This document shows positions 52,711 to 61,818 of a DNA stretch of 64,000 bases, piece after piece (position 1 is the first letter of the stretch; each line of letters opens with the position of its first letter). A program made the translations under genes and the position numbers. The notes beneath the pieces were generated by a model that did no database searches, was not told where the DNA came from, and saw only the letters and a list, made by a program, of their open reading frames with translations. Source of the stretch: Chloroflexota bacterium (GTDB lineage: Bacteria; Chloroflexota; Anaerolineae; J036; Brachytrichaceae); the NCBI GenBank assembly GCA_025354985.1, contig JANXLU010000042.1, positions 218,978 through 282,977 on the forward strand, written 5' to 3'.

Positions 52711-54117
52711 ATGCCAAAAAAACGTTCCCAACCGTCCGCCTCCGCTGAAGGCATGCTGACTGCAGACGACCTGCGCAGGCACGTCGCGGCGGGTCAAATT
52801 GAAACCGTTATTGCCGCGATGCCGGATATGTATGGTCGGCTAATGGGCAAGCGCCTGACCGCCCGGCATTTCGTCGCCGATGTGCTGGGTCACGGAACTC
52901 ATGGCTGCAACTATTTGCTGGCAAGCGACATGGAAATGGATCCCATTCCGGGCTACGCCTATGCCAGTTGGATCAAGGGGTATGGCGATTTTCATATGGT
53001 GCCCAATCTGGGCACCTTGCGGGCGTGCAGCTGGCTGGACAAGACCGCACTGGTTCTGTGTGATGTGTTGAACGAAGATCACACTCCGGTGCGGGTGGCG
53101 CCGCGCACCATTCTTGCCGACCAAATGGCACGCGCTGCCGCGCGTGGTTACCTGCCAATGGGTGCGTCAGAGCTTGAGTTCTATATCTTTGACGACAGCT
53201 ATGAGGAGGCCGCCCGCAAGGGGTACACGGGTCTGTCCACCAGTGGGAACTATGCCGAGGATTATCATATTTTGCACGGTGCCAGACATGAGCAACTGGT
53301 GGGAGCCATGCGCAAGCACCTTGAGAAATCCGGAATAGCAGTCGAGAGCTCCAAGGGTGAATGGAGCCCGGGTCAACATGAGATCAACGTGACATATTCG
53401 GATTTGTTGACAATGGCAGACAACCATGTCGTGTACAAGCACTTGACAAAGGAAGTGGCCATCCAACAAGGTCGTGCCATTACCTACATGGCCAAGTGGG
53501 ACGAACGCTCTGCCGGTTCCTCCTGCCATATACATGCCAGTCTGTGGGACAAAGCGGGCAAGCGCGCGCTGTTCAAGGGTAACCACGAATATGGGCCTAC
53601 ACGCGGATCGGATGAATATCGCTGGTTCCTGGGTGGCTGGATGGCGCATCTGCGCGAACTTACCGCGTTTTATGCGCCCTATCCGACATCATATAAACGC
53701 TATGTGGCGGGCGGATTCGCCCCCACCCGAATTGCCTGCAGCTATGACAACCGCACTGTGGGCTTTCGCGTGGTCGGCAGTGGATCATCGTTGCGCATAG
53801 AGTGCCGGGTGCCCGGCGCGGATACCAATCCATACCTGGCTTTTGCCGCAAGCATCGCCGCCGGATTGGACGGAATCGCCAACAAGATGGAACCGCCTGC
53901 CATCTTTAATGGCGACGCCTATACCGCCACCCACCTGCCGCTTGCGCCCACCAGCCTAAACGAGGCCATCGACGAGATGGCGCGCAGCACCTGGCTTGTT
54001 GAGGCATTTGGTGCGGATGTTATTGGCCACTATCTCCACTTCTTTCGCACCGAGCAGCGAAAATTTGACGAAGTGGTTACCTCCTGGGAACGCGCCCGCT
54101 ACTTCGAACGTGCTTAA
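52711..54117 (+). CDS. Glutamine synthetase-family ligase
   Basis: The 468-residue protein has the beta-grasp N-terminus and catalytic barrel of glutamine synthetase: GASELEFYIFDD (metal Glu), EWSPGQHEINVTY (metal Glu), SAGSSCHIHASLWD (ATP/metal), and AGGFAPTRIACSYDN. The substrate-binding sequence differs from bacterial GlnA I, and the group includes gamma-glutamyl-polyamine or -amine ligases. It likely forms an amide from glutamate or an analogue and an amine with ATP. An AGGAG lies upstream of the ATG. The SDR gene follows. Confidence 0.85.
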   Translation: MPKKRSQPSASAEGMLTADDLRRHVAAGQIETVIAAMPDMYGRLMGKRLTARHFVADVLGHGTHGCNYLLASDMEMDPIPGYAYASWIKGYGDFHMVPNLGTLRACSWLDKTALVLCDVLNEDHTPVRVAPRTILADQMARAAARGYLPMGASELEFYIFDDSYEEAARKGYTGLSTSGNYAEDYHILHGARHEQLVGAMRKHLEKSGIAVESSKGEWSPGQHEINVTYSDLLTMADNHVVYKHLTKEVAIQQGRAITYMAKWDERSAGSSCHIHASLWDKAGKRALFKGNHEYGPTRGSDEYRWFLGGWMAHLRELTAFYAPYPTSYKRYVAGGFAPTRIACSYDNRTVGFRVVGSGSSLRIECRVPGADTNPYLAFAASIAAGLDGIANKMEPPAIFNGDAYTATHLPLAPTSLNEAIDEMARSTWLVEAFGADVIGHYLHFFRTEQRKFDEVVTSWERARYFERA

Positions 54118-54167
54118 TTGCCAGAAACAGCAACACGCACAGTGCGCCTGTTGCTGTTTCTGGCAAT
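54117..54167. terminator. 19-bp perfect hairpin between ligase and SDR genes
   Basis: The arms 54117-54135 and 54149-54167 are exact complements around a 13-base loop that contains a further CGCA/TGCG pair. The left arm includes the last base of the ligase stop codon. It precedes the SDR start by 15 bp and probably separates the two transcripts or regulates the second. Confidence 0.7.
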
Positions 54168-54182
54168 AGAATTGGTGTATTG

Positions 54183-54956
54183 ATGAGACTTAAAAACAAA
54201 ATAGCCTTGATCACGGGTGCGGGCGGCGCGATTGGCCGTGAAGCGGCGCTACTGTTTGCCCGAGAGGGCGCCCGGGTGGTGGTGAGCGATGTCATCGACA
54301 AGAACGGCGAGGAGACCGTCGCCATGATTCGATCCGCCGGCGGCGAGGCGGCATTTATCCATGCCGACGTGTCCAAGGAGGCTGATGCCGCGGCCATGAT
54401 CGCCTTTGCAGAGAAGACCTATGGTGCACTGCACGTATTGTTTAACAATGCCGGAATTTCTCACAAAGACGACGACGACATTTTGGCGACGTCCGAGTCG
54501 ATCTGGGATCTGACGCTGGCGATCAACGTGAAAGGCGTTGCCTGGGGCTGCAAGTATGGCATACCGGCACTGTTGCGCGCCGGTGGCGGAAGCATTATCA
54601 ACACCGCCTCCTTTGTGGCTATTCTGGGTGCGGCCACCTCGCAGATTGCGTACACCGCCAGCAAGGGCGCGGTGCTATCGATGACCCGCGAGATCGCCAA
54701 TGAATTTGCGCGCAAGGGTATCCGTGCGAATGCACTGTGCCCGGGCCCGGTGCGCAGCCCGCTCACCGACACGTTTTTGAACACCGAAGAGCGTCGCCAG
54801 CGGCGGCTTGTGCATATCCCGATGGGGCGCTTTGGCACCGCGCAAGAAATGGCAAACGGGGCCCTGTTTCTCGCCAGCGATGAATCGTCCTTTGTTAATG
54901 GCGCAACGTTTACTGTGGATGGGGGCATTACGTCGGCTTATGTGACGCCCGAATAG
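54183..54956 (+). CDS. Short-chain dehydrogenase/reductase
   Basis: This 257-residue SDR has ITGAGGAIGREAALLF, VVSDVIDKNGEE (Asp favouring NAD), VLFNNAGISHKD, IINTASFVAILGAA and YTASKGAVLSMTR (YxxxK). The C-terminal FVNGATFTVDGG is intact. ATG 54183 was preferred over a TTG at 54180. It ends two bases before the RecQ start, suggesting co-transcription. Confidence 0.88.
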   Translation: MRLKNKIALITGAGGAIGREAALLFAREGARVVVSDVIDKNGEETVAMIRSAGGEAAFIHADVSKEADAAAMIAFAEKTYGALHVLFNNAGISHKDDDDILATSESIWDLTLAINVKGVAWGCKYGIPALLRAGGGSIINTASFVAILGAATSQIAYTASKGAVLSMTREIANEFARKGIRANALCPGPVRSPLTDTFLNTEERRQRRLVHIPMGRFGTAQEMANGALFLASDESSFVNGATFTVDGGITSAYVTPE

Positions 54957-54958
54957 CC

Positions 54959-56785
54959 ATGTCTTCCTCCCTCAGCGTCATCCTTGCCCAGCAGTTCGGT
55001 CTGCCGGGCTTCCGCGTCGGTCAGGAGACCGCCATCCGCCACATTCTGAATGGGCAGGACACGCTGGTGGTGATGCCGACCGGGAGCGGCAAGTCGCTGG
55101 TTTATCAGTTTTGCGCGCTGCAGCTTCCGGGCACAACCCTGGTTGTCAGTCCGCTAATCGCGCTAATGAAGGATCAGGTGGACAGTCTGCAACGCCGCGG
55201 CATCCCGGCCACCTTTATCAACAGCACCATATCCAAGGATCAGCAGGCGAGACGTATTGAGCAGCTGGTGAGCGGAGAGATCAAGCTCGTGTATATAGCG
55301 CCCGAACGACTGGCGAATCCCGGTTTTCGGGCCGCGCTGCGCAACGCCACCATTTCGCTGCTTGCGGTCGATGAGGCCCATTGCATTTCGCAATGGGGAC
55401 ACGACTTTCGCCCGGACTATTTGAACCTCGGAACTGTGCGCGACGAGATCGGTCGGCCGATCACAGCGGCATTGACAGCCACCGCCACGTCGGTCGTTCA
55501 GCAGGACATATGCGATCAGCTGCATCTCAACGACCCGGCCCGGGTTGTCACCGGGTTTGCCCGGCCAAATCTGGTATTTCACTGTCGCTATGCTCCCGAC
55601 ACCCAGACCAAGATGTCGGCATTGCGCAAGGTGATGGGCGCGGTCAAGGGCACGGGCATCATCTATGTCGGCACACGCCGCGACGCGGAGGAATTAAGCG
55701 CGATTTTAGAGGCCGAGTTTCACGTAGCCAGCTATGTCTATCACGGCGGGCTGGAAAAGAGCCAGCGCACCCACATCCAGGATATGTTCTTAAAGGCGCC
55801 AAACGCCATCATGATCGCCACCAACGCGTTTGGCATGGGTGTGGATCGACCGGATGTACGCTTCGTGGTCCATTACAACATGCCCGGCAGCATGGAAGCC
55901 TATTATCAGGAGGCTGGTCGCGCCGGGCGTGATGGCAAGCTGGCGCAGGCCATGTTGCTGTATGCGCCCCAGGATCGTAACCTACAGGAATGGTTTATTG
56001 AAAACGATGCACCCTCGCAGAACGAGCTTAATAACTTATACAAGTCGCTGGCTGGCAAGGCCGAGGATCATTTCGCTCGGTTGCAACCCGATGAAGTGGG
56101 TCAGCTGGCGGGTTTGTATGAGACCAAGTTGCGGGTGGGTCTGAATCAGCTTGAACGCCATCGCATCATCAAACGCGTCTACGAAGGCACACAGGGCTAT
56201 CAGGTGAACGATCTGGGCGAGGGGACGCTCAAGGCGATTCAAAAGGAAGTGCAGGAGCGGCGCGTGTTCAAGCGTCAGCAGTTGGACAAAATGGTGATGT
56301 TCTGCGAGACCACCGATCGCTGTCGCCAAAAAATGCTGCTTGAACACTTCGGCGATTCCAGCGAGGTTACCCATAAACCATGTTGCGACTTCCACATTCG
56401 CGAGGCGCGCGGCGAACCGCATCCAGTCTTTCCAAAGGCCGGCAACAAGGTCAAGTCTGCGTCAACCGATGGCGAGCGATCCAACAGCGTGTCAGAATCC
56501 GAGGTGCTGTTTAAGCGCGGGTTGGCGGTAAGGGAAGTTTCCATGCAGCGCGGGTTGGTCACCACCACCATCTACCAGCACGCCGCTCAGTTGATTTTGG
56601 ACGGTCGCCTTCAGGTGCGCATGTTGGTGGAGGAATCCATGGAGATCGAAATCCGCGCGGCGATCACGCAAGTTGGATCAACCGAACGGCTTGCGCCCAT
56701 CAAGGGCATTCTCCCCGAGCACATTGACTATGGCCACATCCGCTGCGTAGTCGCCGCCATCACCCGCGAGCAGAAGCCAATGTAA
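54959..56785 (+). CDS. recQ: ATP-dependent DNA helicase RecQ
   Basis: The 608-residue helicase has motif I MPTGSGKSLVYQ, DEAH box VDEAHCISQWGHDF, motif VI QEAGRAGRDG, and the zinc-binding RQC cysteines (MVMFCETTDRC, and HKPCCDFH). The C-terminus is a HTH_40-type domain (LFKRGLAVREVSMQRGLVTT, HIDYGHIRCVVAAI) in place of the HRDC domain of the E. coli protein. It unwinds forked and recombination DNA from 3' to 5'. Confidence 0.94.
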   Translation: MSSSLSVILAQQFGLPGFRVGQETAIRHILNGQDTLVVMPTGSGKSLVYQFCALQLPGTTLVVSPLIALMKDQVDSLQRRGIPATFINSTISKDQQARRIEQLVSGEIKLVYIAPERLANPGFRAALRNATISLLAVDEAHCISQWGHDFRPDYLNLGTVRDEIGRPITAALTATATSVVQQDICDQLHLNDPARVVTGFARPNLVFHCRYAPDTQTKMSALRKVMGAVKGTGIIYVGTRRDAEELSAILEAEFHVASYVYHGGLEKSQRTHIQDMFLKAPNAIMIATNAFGMGVDRPDVRFVVHYNMPGSMEAYYQEAGRAGRDGKLAQAMLLYAPQDRNLQEWFIENDAPSQNELNNLYKSLAGKAEDHFARLQPDEVGQLAGLYETKLRVGLNQLERHRIIKRVYEGTQGYQVNDLGEGTLKAIQKEVQERRVFKRQQLDKMVMFCETTDRCRQKMLLEHFGDSSEVTHKPCCDFHIREARGEPHPVFPKAGNKVKSASTDGERSNSVSESEVLFKRGLAVREVSMQRGLVTTTIYQHAAQLILDGRLQVRMLVEESMEIEIRAAITQVGSTERLAPIKGILPEHIDYGHIRCVVAAITREQKPM

Positions 56786-56820
56786 ACCATTCAATGGCGC
56801 TTGGCAATCGTCACCCATTT

Positions 56821-58428
56821 TCACTGCCCTAGTGCGGCAAAAATCCATTGATCAGAGCCCACCCGTACCCACGCACCATCGTCACTGCGGCCCAGCACAT
56901 CATATTGTTGGCCTGTCAAGGCCCGGCCGACCAGCGCGCCACTCAGGGTCGGCGATGAACGCACATTGGCCGCAGGCACCAAAACGGTAAACTTGCCCGA
57001 TTCGGGTGCGCTGGCGCTATTCGTCGCTATTGCGCTTGCCGGTGCAGTTACCGCCCCACCCAAGCTGCCAAGTGCGGCAAAAATCCACTGTCCGTCGCCG
57101 ACTTTCAGCCAGCTCGCATCCGTATTCTGTCCGCTGACCGCGAGCTGTTGCCCGGCCAGAGCGCGACCGACCACGGGGGCTCCCAGACCCGGCGCGCTGC
57201 GAATATTTGCCGCAGCCACAACCACCGAGAACGTGCCGCTCGCTGGCATGGCCGCCACCGCAGCCGGCGCTTCCCTAGTAGGAGGGCTGGTCGCCGGGGC
57301 CTCCTCGGTGGTCACCTGTGCGGGCGTGACATATCTTGCGGTTGAGAGCGATCCGCCGCCTCGGACAACCGCCTGCAACGTCTGCAGGGTGGCCAGAATA
57401 TGCAAATTGCTCCCGGATGGCGCCAAATGAAAGTCGGCATTACCCTCGTCGATCAACCCGAAATTTGGCAGGGAGCGCGTGGCGGCGTTAAAGTCCAGCA
57501 GCGGCGCGCTGTATTCGGCGGCGATGCGACGGATCACACTGTTGATAAATCCGCTTGGCGCGCCGTTGTGCGACTCCAAATCATCCGCCTTTGTCACCAG
57601 CACCGGCACCACCCCTCGGCTGATCGCGTGATCGATCAGCGGACGATAGTTGCTCTCAAACTCACGCCACTTATATTGATCACCCGTCCCCAGTTCTATA
57701 AAGACCAGGCTGGCGTTTGAGAAGCGCAGCTCGCAGGGGAATGGCCCCTCGCCTTCGGAGGTGTGACAGAAGAATGGATCAGCCCAGGTTGAATCCATCA
57801 TTGCGCTCGTGCCATAGCCGCCGCGCGCAGCCAGGCTGATGCGCGAGAAACTTTTGCCAAACCGACCGATGACGCCTTGTAGATAGGATTGATCCCCAGG
57901 CAACTGATAGATTCCGCTGGCGATCCGCCCAATATAAGCGCTGGGTTCACTGTTGCAATCACCCACCACTGTAAACATATTGGGATCGCGACCCGCCGCC
58001 AAGCCGTTCTGATAAACCGCCCGCATCCGTGCTGAAAGCGCCGGCACATATCCCGGGAGATCGGCATAACCAAATGCAAAAGCCGACGCGGCCGGTGCGC
58101 GCGCCGGAACGGTGTTGAGGTCGCCATTGTCAATGACTTCGCCGAAGGAGCGCAACAGCCAGGTGCCGGCACCGCCGGCACGCGGCACATCCAGCCGCAC
58201 CCAGACGTTGTCGCTGGTGCGTTCGACTACATTGAATTGCTCGGCGTTAAACACCGCGACCGTATTGGATGCCAACAAGCTCGGTTCCCCGCGCATAAAA
58301 GCGCTGGCCGCGGTAATGACAAACTTGACCGTAGCCGCCGCGTGAGTTTTGCCCGGGATCAGCAGCTGTCCAACAAGTGCCAGCAGCACGGCTGAAACGT
58401 TTAGACCTCGTGAGATTACAGTTGACAC
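56821..58428 (-). CDS. Exported SH3-domain protein with an SGNH-like central region
   Basis: The 535-residue protein has a signal peptide (about 1-31), an SH3-like domain (about 32-95), a central region at about 110-365 with an SGNH-type order (VVGDCNSEP, FIELGTGDQ, NADFHLAPSGSN), a Pro/Thr/Ala-rich linker, and two SH3-like repeats at about 395-455 and 475-535 (both ending DxxWxKVGxxQWIFAALG). In the first SGNH block the usual Ser after GD is Cys, so esterase activity is uncertain. It is probably an envelope-associated, wall-binding protein. Confidence 0.7.
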   Translation of the reverse strand: MSTVISRGLNVSAVLLALVGQLLIPGKTHAAATVKFVITAASAFMRGEPSLLASNTVAVFNAEQFNVVERTSDNVWVRLDVPRAGGAGTWLLRSFGEVIDNGDLNTVPARAPAASAFAFGYADLPGYVPALSARMRAVYQNGLAAGRDPNMFTVVGDCNSEPSAYIGRIASGIYQLPGDQSYLQGVIGRFGKSFSRISLAARGGYGTSAMMDSTWADPFFCHTSEGEGPFPCELRFSNASLVFIELGTGDQYKWREFESNYRPLIDHAISRGVVPVLVTKADDLESHNGAPSGFINSVIRRIAAEYSAPLLDFNAATRSLPNFGLIDEGNADFHLAPSGSNLHILATLQTLQAVVRGGGSLSTARYVTPAQVTTEEAPATSPPTREAPAAVAAMPASGTFSVVVAAANIRSAPGLGAPVVGRALAGQQLAVSGQNTDASWLKVGDGQWIFAALGSLGGAVTAPASAIATNSASAPESGKFTVLVPAANVRSSPTLSGALVGRALTGQQYDVLGRSDDGAWVRVGSDQWIFAALGQ

Positions 58429-58528
58429 GATGTCAATTTTACCGGGCTAACAGGGTCCATGCCGTAGCAATTGGCACTTCCATTGGAGAAGCCTAATTCA
58501 CATAACCGATGTTTGGGATAATTGCATC

Positions 58529-59509
58529 GTGACCGAAAACCCTCAGCCGGCCTTTTGGGTGCGTGATGTACCCGTCTATGGCAGCGTGATCCTTGCACCC
58601 ATGGATGGCATATCCGACATGCCGTTCCGGCGGCTGTGCCGTGAATATGGCTCGGCCATGAGCTATACCGAGTTTACGAATGCAGCGGGCATTCTGTATG
58701 GCGCCGACCGAATCATGCGCATGTTGGACTATGCGCCCGAGGAAAAGCCCCAGATGACTTTTCAGATCTTTGACAATGACGAGGATCGCATCGTGGCTGC
58801 TGCGGAAAAGATCGAGGCCCTGGGCCCGGATATCATCGATCTGAATATGGGTTGCTCGGTGAGCGGCGTCAGCGGGCGCGGCGCGGGTGCCGGGCTGCTA
58901 CTTGATCCACCCAAGATCGGGCGTATCTTTAACCGCATGAGCAAGGCTGTCAAGGTCCCGGTTACGGGCAAAATTCGTCTTGGCTGGGAGCGTGCCAACA
59001 AGAACCACAAGCTCGTGGCCAAAACCATCGAGGACAACGGCGGTTCACTTATCGCGGTTCACGGTCGCACCAAATGTATGGCCTATAGTGGTCAGGCCGA
59101 TTGGGATGCGATCGCCGAAGTCAAGGCCACGGTGAAGATACCGATCATTGGCAATGGCGACGTCAAGTGCGTGGAGGATATTGCCCGCATCAAGGCCCAT
59201 ACGGGTTGCGATGCCGTTATGATCGGACGCGCGGCCATCGGCAACCCCTGGATTTTTGCGGGCAAGGACCGCCACGAGGTCAGCCTCGTTGAGGTGATCC
59301 AACTGATGCGTCGCCACCTAAAAATGATGATCGAGTATTACGGCAGCTATGGCCTTGTGCTCTTTCGCAAACACGCGGTGCGCTACATTACCGGCGTGCA
59401 CGGCGCCACCGATATTCGTTACGCCATCGCCACCTGTGGCAGCATGCAGGAGTTTGAAGACGCCGTCGGGCGGGTGCTGCACAATGAACCCGTCCCAATG
59501 ACCCTGTAA
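58529..59509 (+). CDS. dusB: tRNA-dihydrouridine synthase (DusB type)
   Basis: The 326-residue flavoenzyme begins from a GTG and has APMDGISDMPFRRLC, the QIFDNDEDR region, DLNMGCSVSGVSGRGAGAGLL with the active-site Cys, IAVHGRTKCMAYSG, and DAVMIGRAAIGNPWIF. It reduces specific uridines in tRNA with NADPH and FMN. The residue after the Cys is Ser, where most enzymes have Pro. It stands before an esterase gene. Confidence 0.9.
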   Translation: MTENPQPAFWVRDVPVYGSVILAPMDGISDMPFRRLCREYGSAMSYTEFTNAAGILYGADRIMRMLDYAPEEKPQMTFQIFDNDEDRIVAAAEKIEALGPDIIDLNMGCSVSGVSGRGAGAGLLLDPPKIGRIFNRMSKAVKVPVTGKIRLGWERANKNHKLVAKTIEDNGGSLIAVHGRTKCMAYSGQADWDAIAEVKATVKIPIIGNGDVKCVEDIARIKAHTGCDAVMIGRAAIGNPWIFAGKDRHEVSLVEVIQLMRRHLKMMIEYYGSYGLVLFRKHAVRYITGVHGATDIRYAIATCGSMQEFEDAVGRVLHNEPVPMTL

Positions 59510-59544
59510 CCAATTGCCCGAAATCGGTAGCCACTGCAGAATCA

Positions 59545-60360
59545 ATGAACACCGCTCCGTTTGATATTGAGGGCACCACCCGCAAGGATATGGGTGTGCT
59601 GTGCCTGCACGGTTTTACCGGCAATCCGGCCGAGATGCGCCCGTTGGGCGAGGCATTGGCGCAGCAGGGCTTTACGGTACACGGTCCATTGTTGCCTGGT
59701 CATGGCGGTGTGCCCATGGATTTGCAGGGCATCCCTTGGGAGCGCTGGTCTGAAGCCGCCGCCGATGCGTTGCGCATGCTGCAACGCCGCTGTGATCGGG
59801 TGGTTGTGGCCGGTTTGTCGATGGGTGGGCTGTTGGCGTTGCACCTTGCCGCTCACGACCGCGATCTTGCCGGGGTGGTCTCATTGAGCACGCCAGTCGG
59901 GCTCGCCCGCCTGCCACTCACCCGTGCCCGGACCCTGCGCATGGTCAAACAATTTCGCCCTTGGTATGGCGCGCTCGACAAGGCTGATTTTTCCACGCCC
60001 CAAATGCAAACGTATGTGATGGGCAAGGTTCCGGATGGCATGACGATAGACTTTGCGAACCCGAAAACCATCGCTGAGCTAAAACGCGCCGGTCGCGTGC
60101 CACTGTCGGCCCTTGACGAGCTGCTCCAACTAAACCAGCTGGTGATGCGCGAGCTGCCCATGGTGCGCATCCCAGTACTATTTATGCAAGGCGCGCGTGA
60201 TGATGTGATCTCACCGGACAGCGCGGTGAAGCTGATGGCCGGTGTGGGCAGCGTGAACAAAATGCTCAAGCGCGCGCCCAATAGTGGTCATGGTTTGCCC
60301 ACCGAACCGGATGCGTTTGAAACGTGCGCAACAGTTTCTGATTTTATTTCTGGTTTGTAG
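59545..60360 (+). CDS. Carboxylesterase-like alpha/beta hydrolase
   Basis: The 271-residue hydrolase resembles Est30-type carboxylesterases. The oxyanion loop is CLHGFTGNPAEM, the nucleophile elbow GLSMGG (Ser), the acid in FMQGARDDVI, and the His in NSGHGLPTEP. It cleaves short-chain esters or monoacylglycerol. It has no signal peptide. Confidence 0.88.
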   Translation: MNTAPFDIEGTTRKDMGVLCLHGFTGNPAEMRPLGEALAQQGFTVHGPLLPGHGGVPMDLQGIPWERWSEAAADALRMLQRRCDRVVVAGLSMGGLLALHLAAHDRDLAGVVSLSTPVGLARLPLTRARTLRMVKQFRPWYGALDKADFSTPQMQTYVMGKVPDGMTIDFANPKTIAELKRAGRVPLSALDELLQLNQLVMRELPMVRIPVLFMQGARDDVISPDSAVKLMAGVGSVNKMLKRAPNSGHGLPTEPDAFETCATVSDFISGL

Positions 60361-60495
60361 CCGGTCTGGCGCAGCCCGAAGCCGATGACTGTGAGCGGGG
60401 TCATCAGGTTCGTGGCGGGCAGTGCTGCGTCCACCAACGCCGTAATCTTGCGCACGATATGCTTCTGCCATAAGCTGGTTCGGGATAATCGGGTC

Positions 60496-61818
60496 ATGTC
60501 CTTTGCATTCTGGCGAGATCAATCCCTTGCGCGGGCAACCATATTGGCGTCCCTGATCGGTGGGATCGTCTCTTGCACGCCCCAAGCCCTGCCAACTGCG
60601 CAACCGACGCCCGTTAGCCCTGCGACGGTTGCACCGCCCCCAGCAGCAACAGTCGAGCCCCCGCTCTCGCCAGCACCTTCGCCTGTTCCGCTGCCAACCC
60701 AGACCGCCATCGTCTCAGCGCAGCCGCTCACGCTTACGCTTTGGTACGCTTTGGACAAGGGCAGCCCGGATGAACAGGCGCTCACCCAGGCACTAGCCGA
60801 GGCTGTGAACGCCAAACCCGGACTGACCGTGAGCGTAACCCGGATTTCTGTTGATCAAATTTTTTCGCGGTTTGCAAAAGAGGTCGCCTCGGGCGCCGGA
60901 CCGGACCTGCTGCTGGCCTCAGATGACGAACTTGGAACCGAAGTGCGTTCCAAACAGGTGCAGCCGGTTGACGCATGGGTGCAGGGTAACCAAACGGACG
61001 TCAGCCCGGTCGCAATCGCGGGTTTGACGCTAAACGGTCATCAATGGGGCATACCCGCCGCATTCAAAGTAGTGGCGCTGATGATAAACACTGACAAGGT
61101 CAAAACCGCTCCGGCCAGCACCGCGGACTTGCTAAAGGCGGTGAAGGCGGGTGCGAAGATCGGAATTAATCCCAATTGCTTTCATAATTATGGCTGGTAT
61201 GCCGCCTTTGGCGGCGCCATCTTTGATGGCTCGTTTAACACCGCTTTGGACAAGGCCGAAGGCACGACCGCGGCGTTTGCGTTTCTCAAAGAGCTAAAAC
61301 AGGCCGCCGGCGCTGCAAATTTCTATGACGATGGCAACAAGGCCGATGCCGCATTCGCCCTGGGAAAGCTGGATATGATCGTCAACGGATCGTGGGCCCT
61401 TCGAGACTATCGAAAGGCGCTGGGCGCCAAAGTCCTGGTGGCACCGATGCCTGCCGGGCCCAAGGGGCCGGCCGCGCCATTGGTTGGCGTCGATGGCTTT
61501 TTTATCAATGCCACTACGAAGCAAGCCGCCGCCGCGGCGGCGCTCGCGTTGCAGCTGACCAATAAAGACAATCAGCTGAGGTTTGCTGAGACCGCCGGCT
61601 GGGTGCCCGTGCGCGCCGATTTGAATTTGAGTGACCCGGCGCTCCAGGCCTTTGCCGCACAAGCGGGTCACGGGCTTAACCGACCGCAAGTGCCCGAGCT
61701 TCTTGGGTATTGGAGTAATTTCTGCGGCGTCTATGATGCGGTGCTCAAGAACGGTGCGGCCCCGGCCAGCGCCGTCAAACAAGCGTATGATGCGATGAAA
61801 ATTGCCAACGGAAAATGA
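60496..61818 (+). CDS. ABC sugar-binding lipoprotein (second locus)
   Basis: The 440-residue protein has a short N-terminal hydrophobic segment and lipobox GIVSC (Cys27), then a Pro/Thr/Ala linker of about 45 residues. The binding domain starts at TLTLWYALDKGSPDEQALTQ and keeps EVASGAGPDLLLASDDEL and KLDMIVNGSWALRDYRK. The likely ligands are malto- or other oligosaccharides. No permease or ATPase is next to it, so the partner genes are elsewhere. ATG 60496 was chosen over 60385. Its stop overlaps the next gene's ATG. Confidence 0.85.
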   Translation: MSFAFWRDQSLARATILASLIGGIVSCTPQALPTAQPTPVSPATVAPPPAATVEPPLSPAPSPVPLPTQTAIVSAQPLTLTLWYALDKGSPDEQALTQALAEAVNAKPGLTVSVTRISVDQIFSRFAKEVASGAGPDLLLASDDELGTEVRSKQVQPVDAWVQGNQTDVSPVAIAGLTLNGHQWGIPAAFKVVALMINTDKVKTAPASTADLLKAVKAGAKIGINPNCFHNYGWYAAFGGAIFDGSFNTALDKAEGTTAAFAFLKELKQAAGAANFYDDGNKADAAFALGKLDMIVNGSWALRDYRKALGAKVLVAPMPAGPKGPAAPLVGVDGFFINATTKQAAAAAALALQLTNKDNQLRFAETAGWVPVRADLNLSDPALQAFAAQAGHGLNRPQVPELLGYWSNFCGVYDAVLKNGAAPASAVKQAYDAMKIANGK

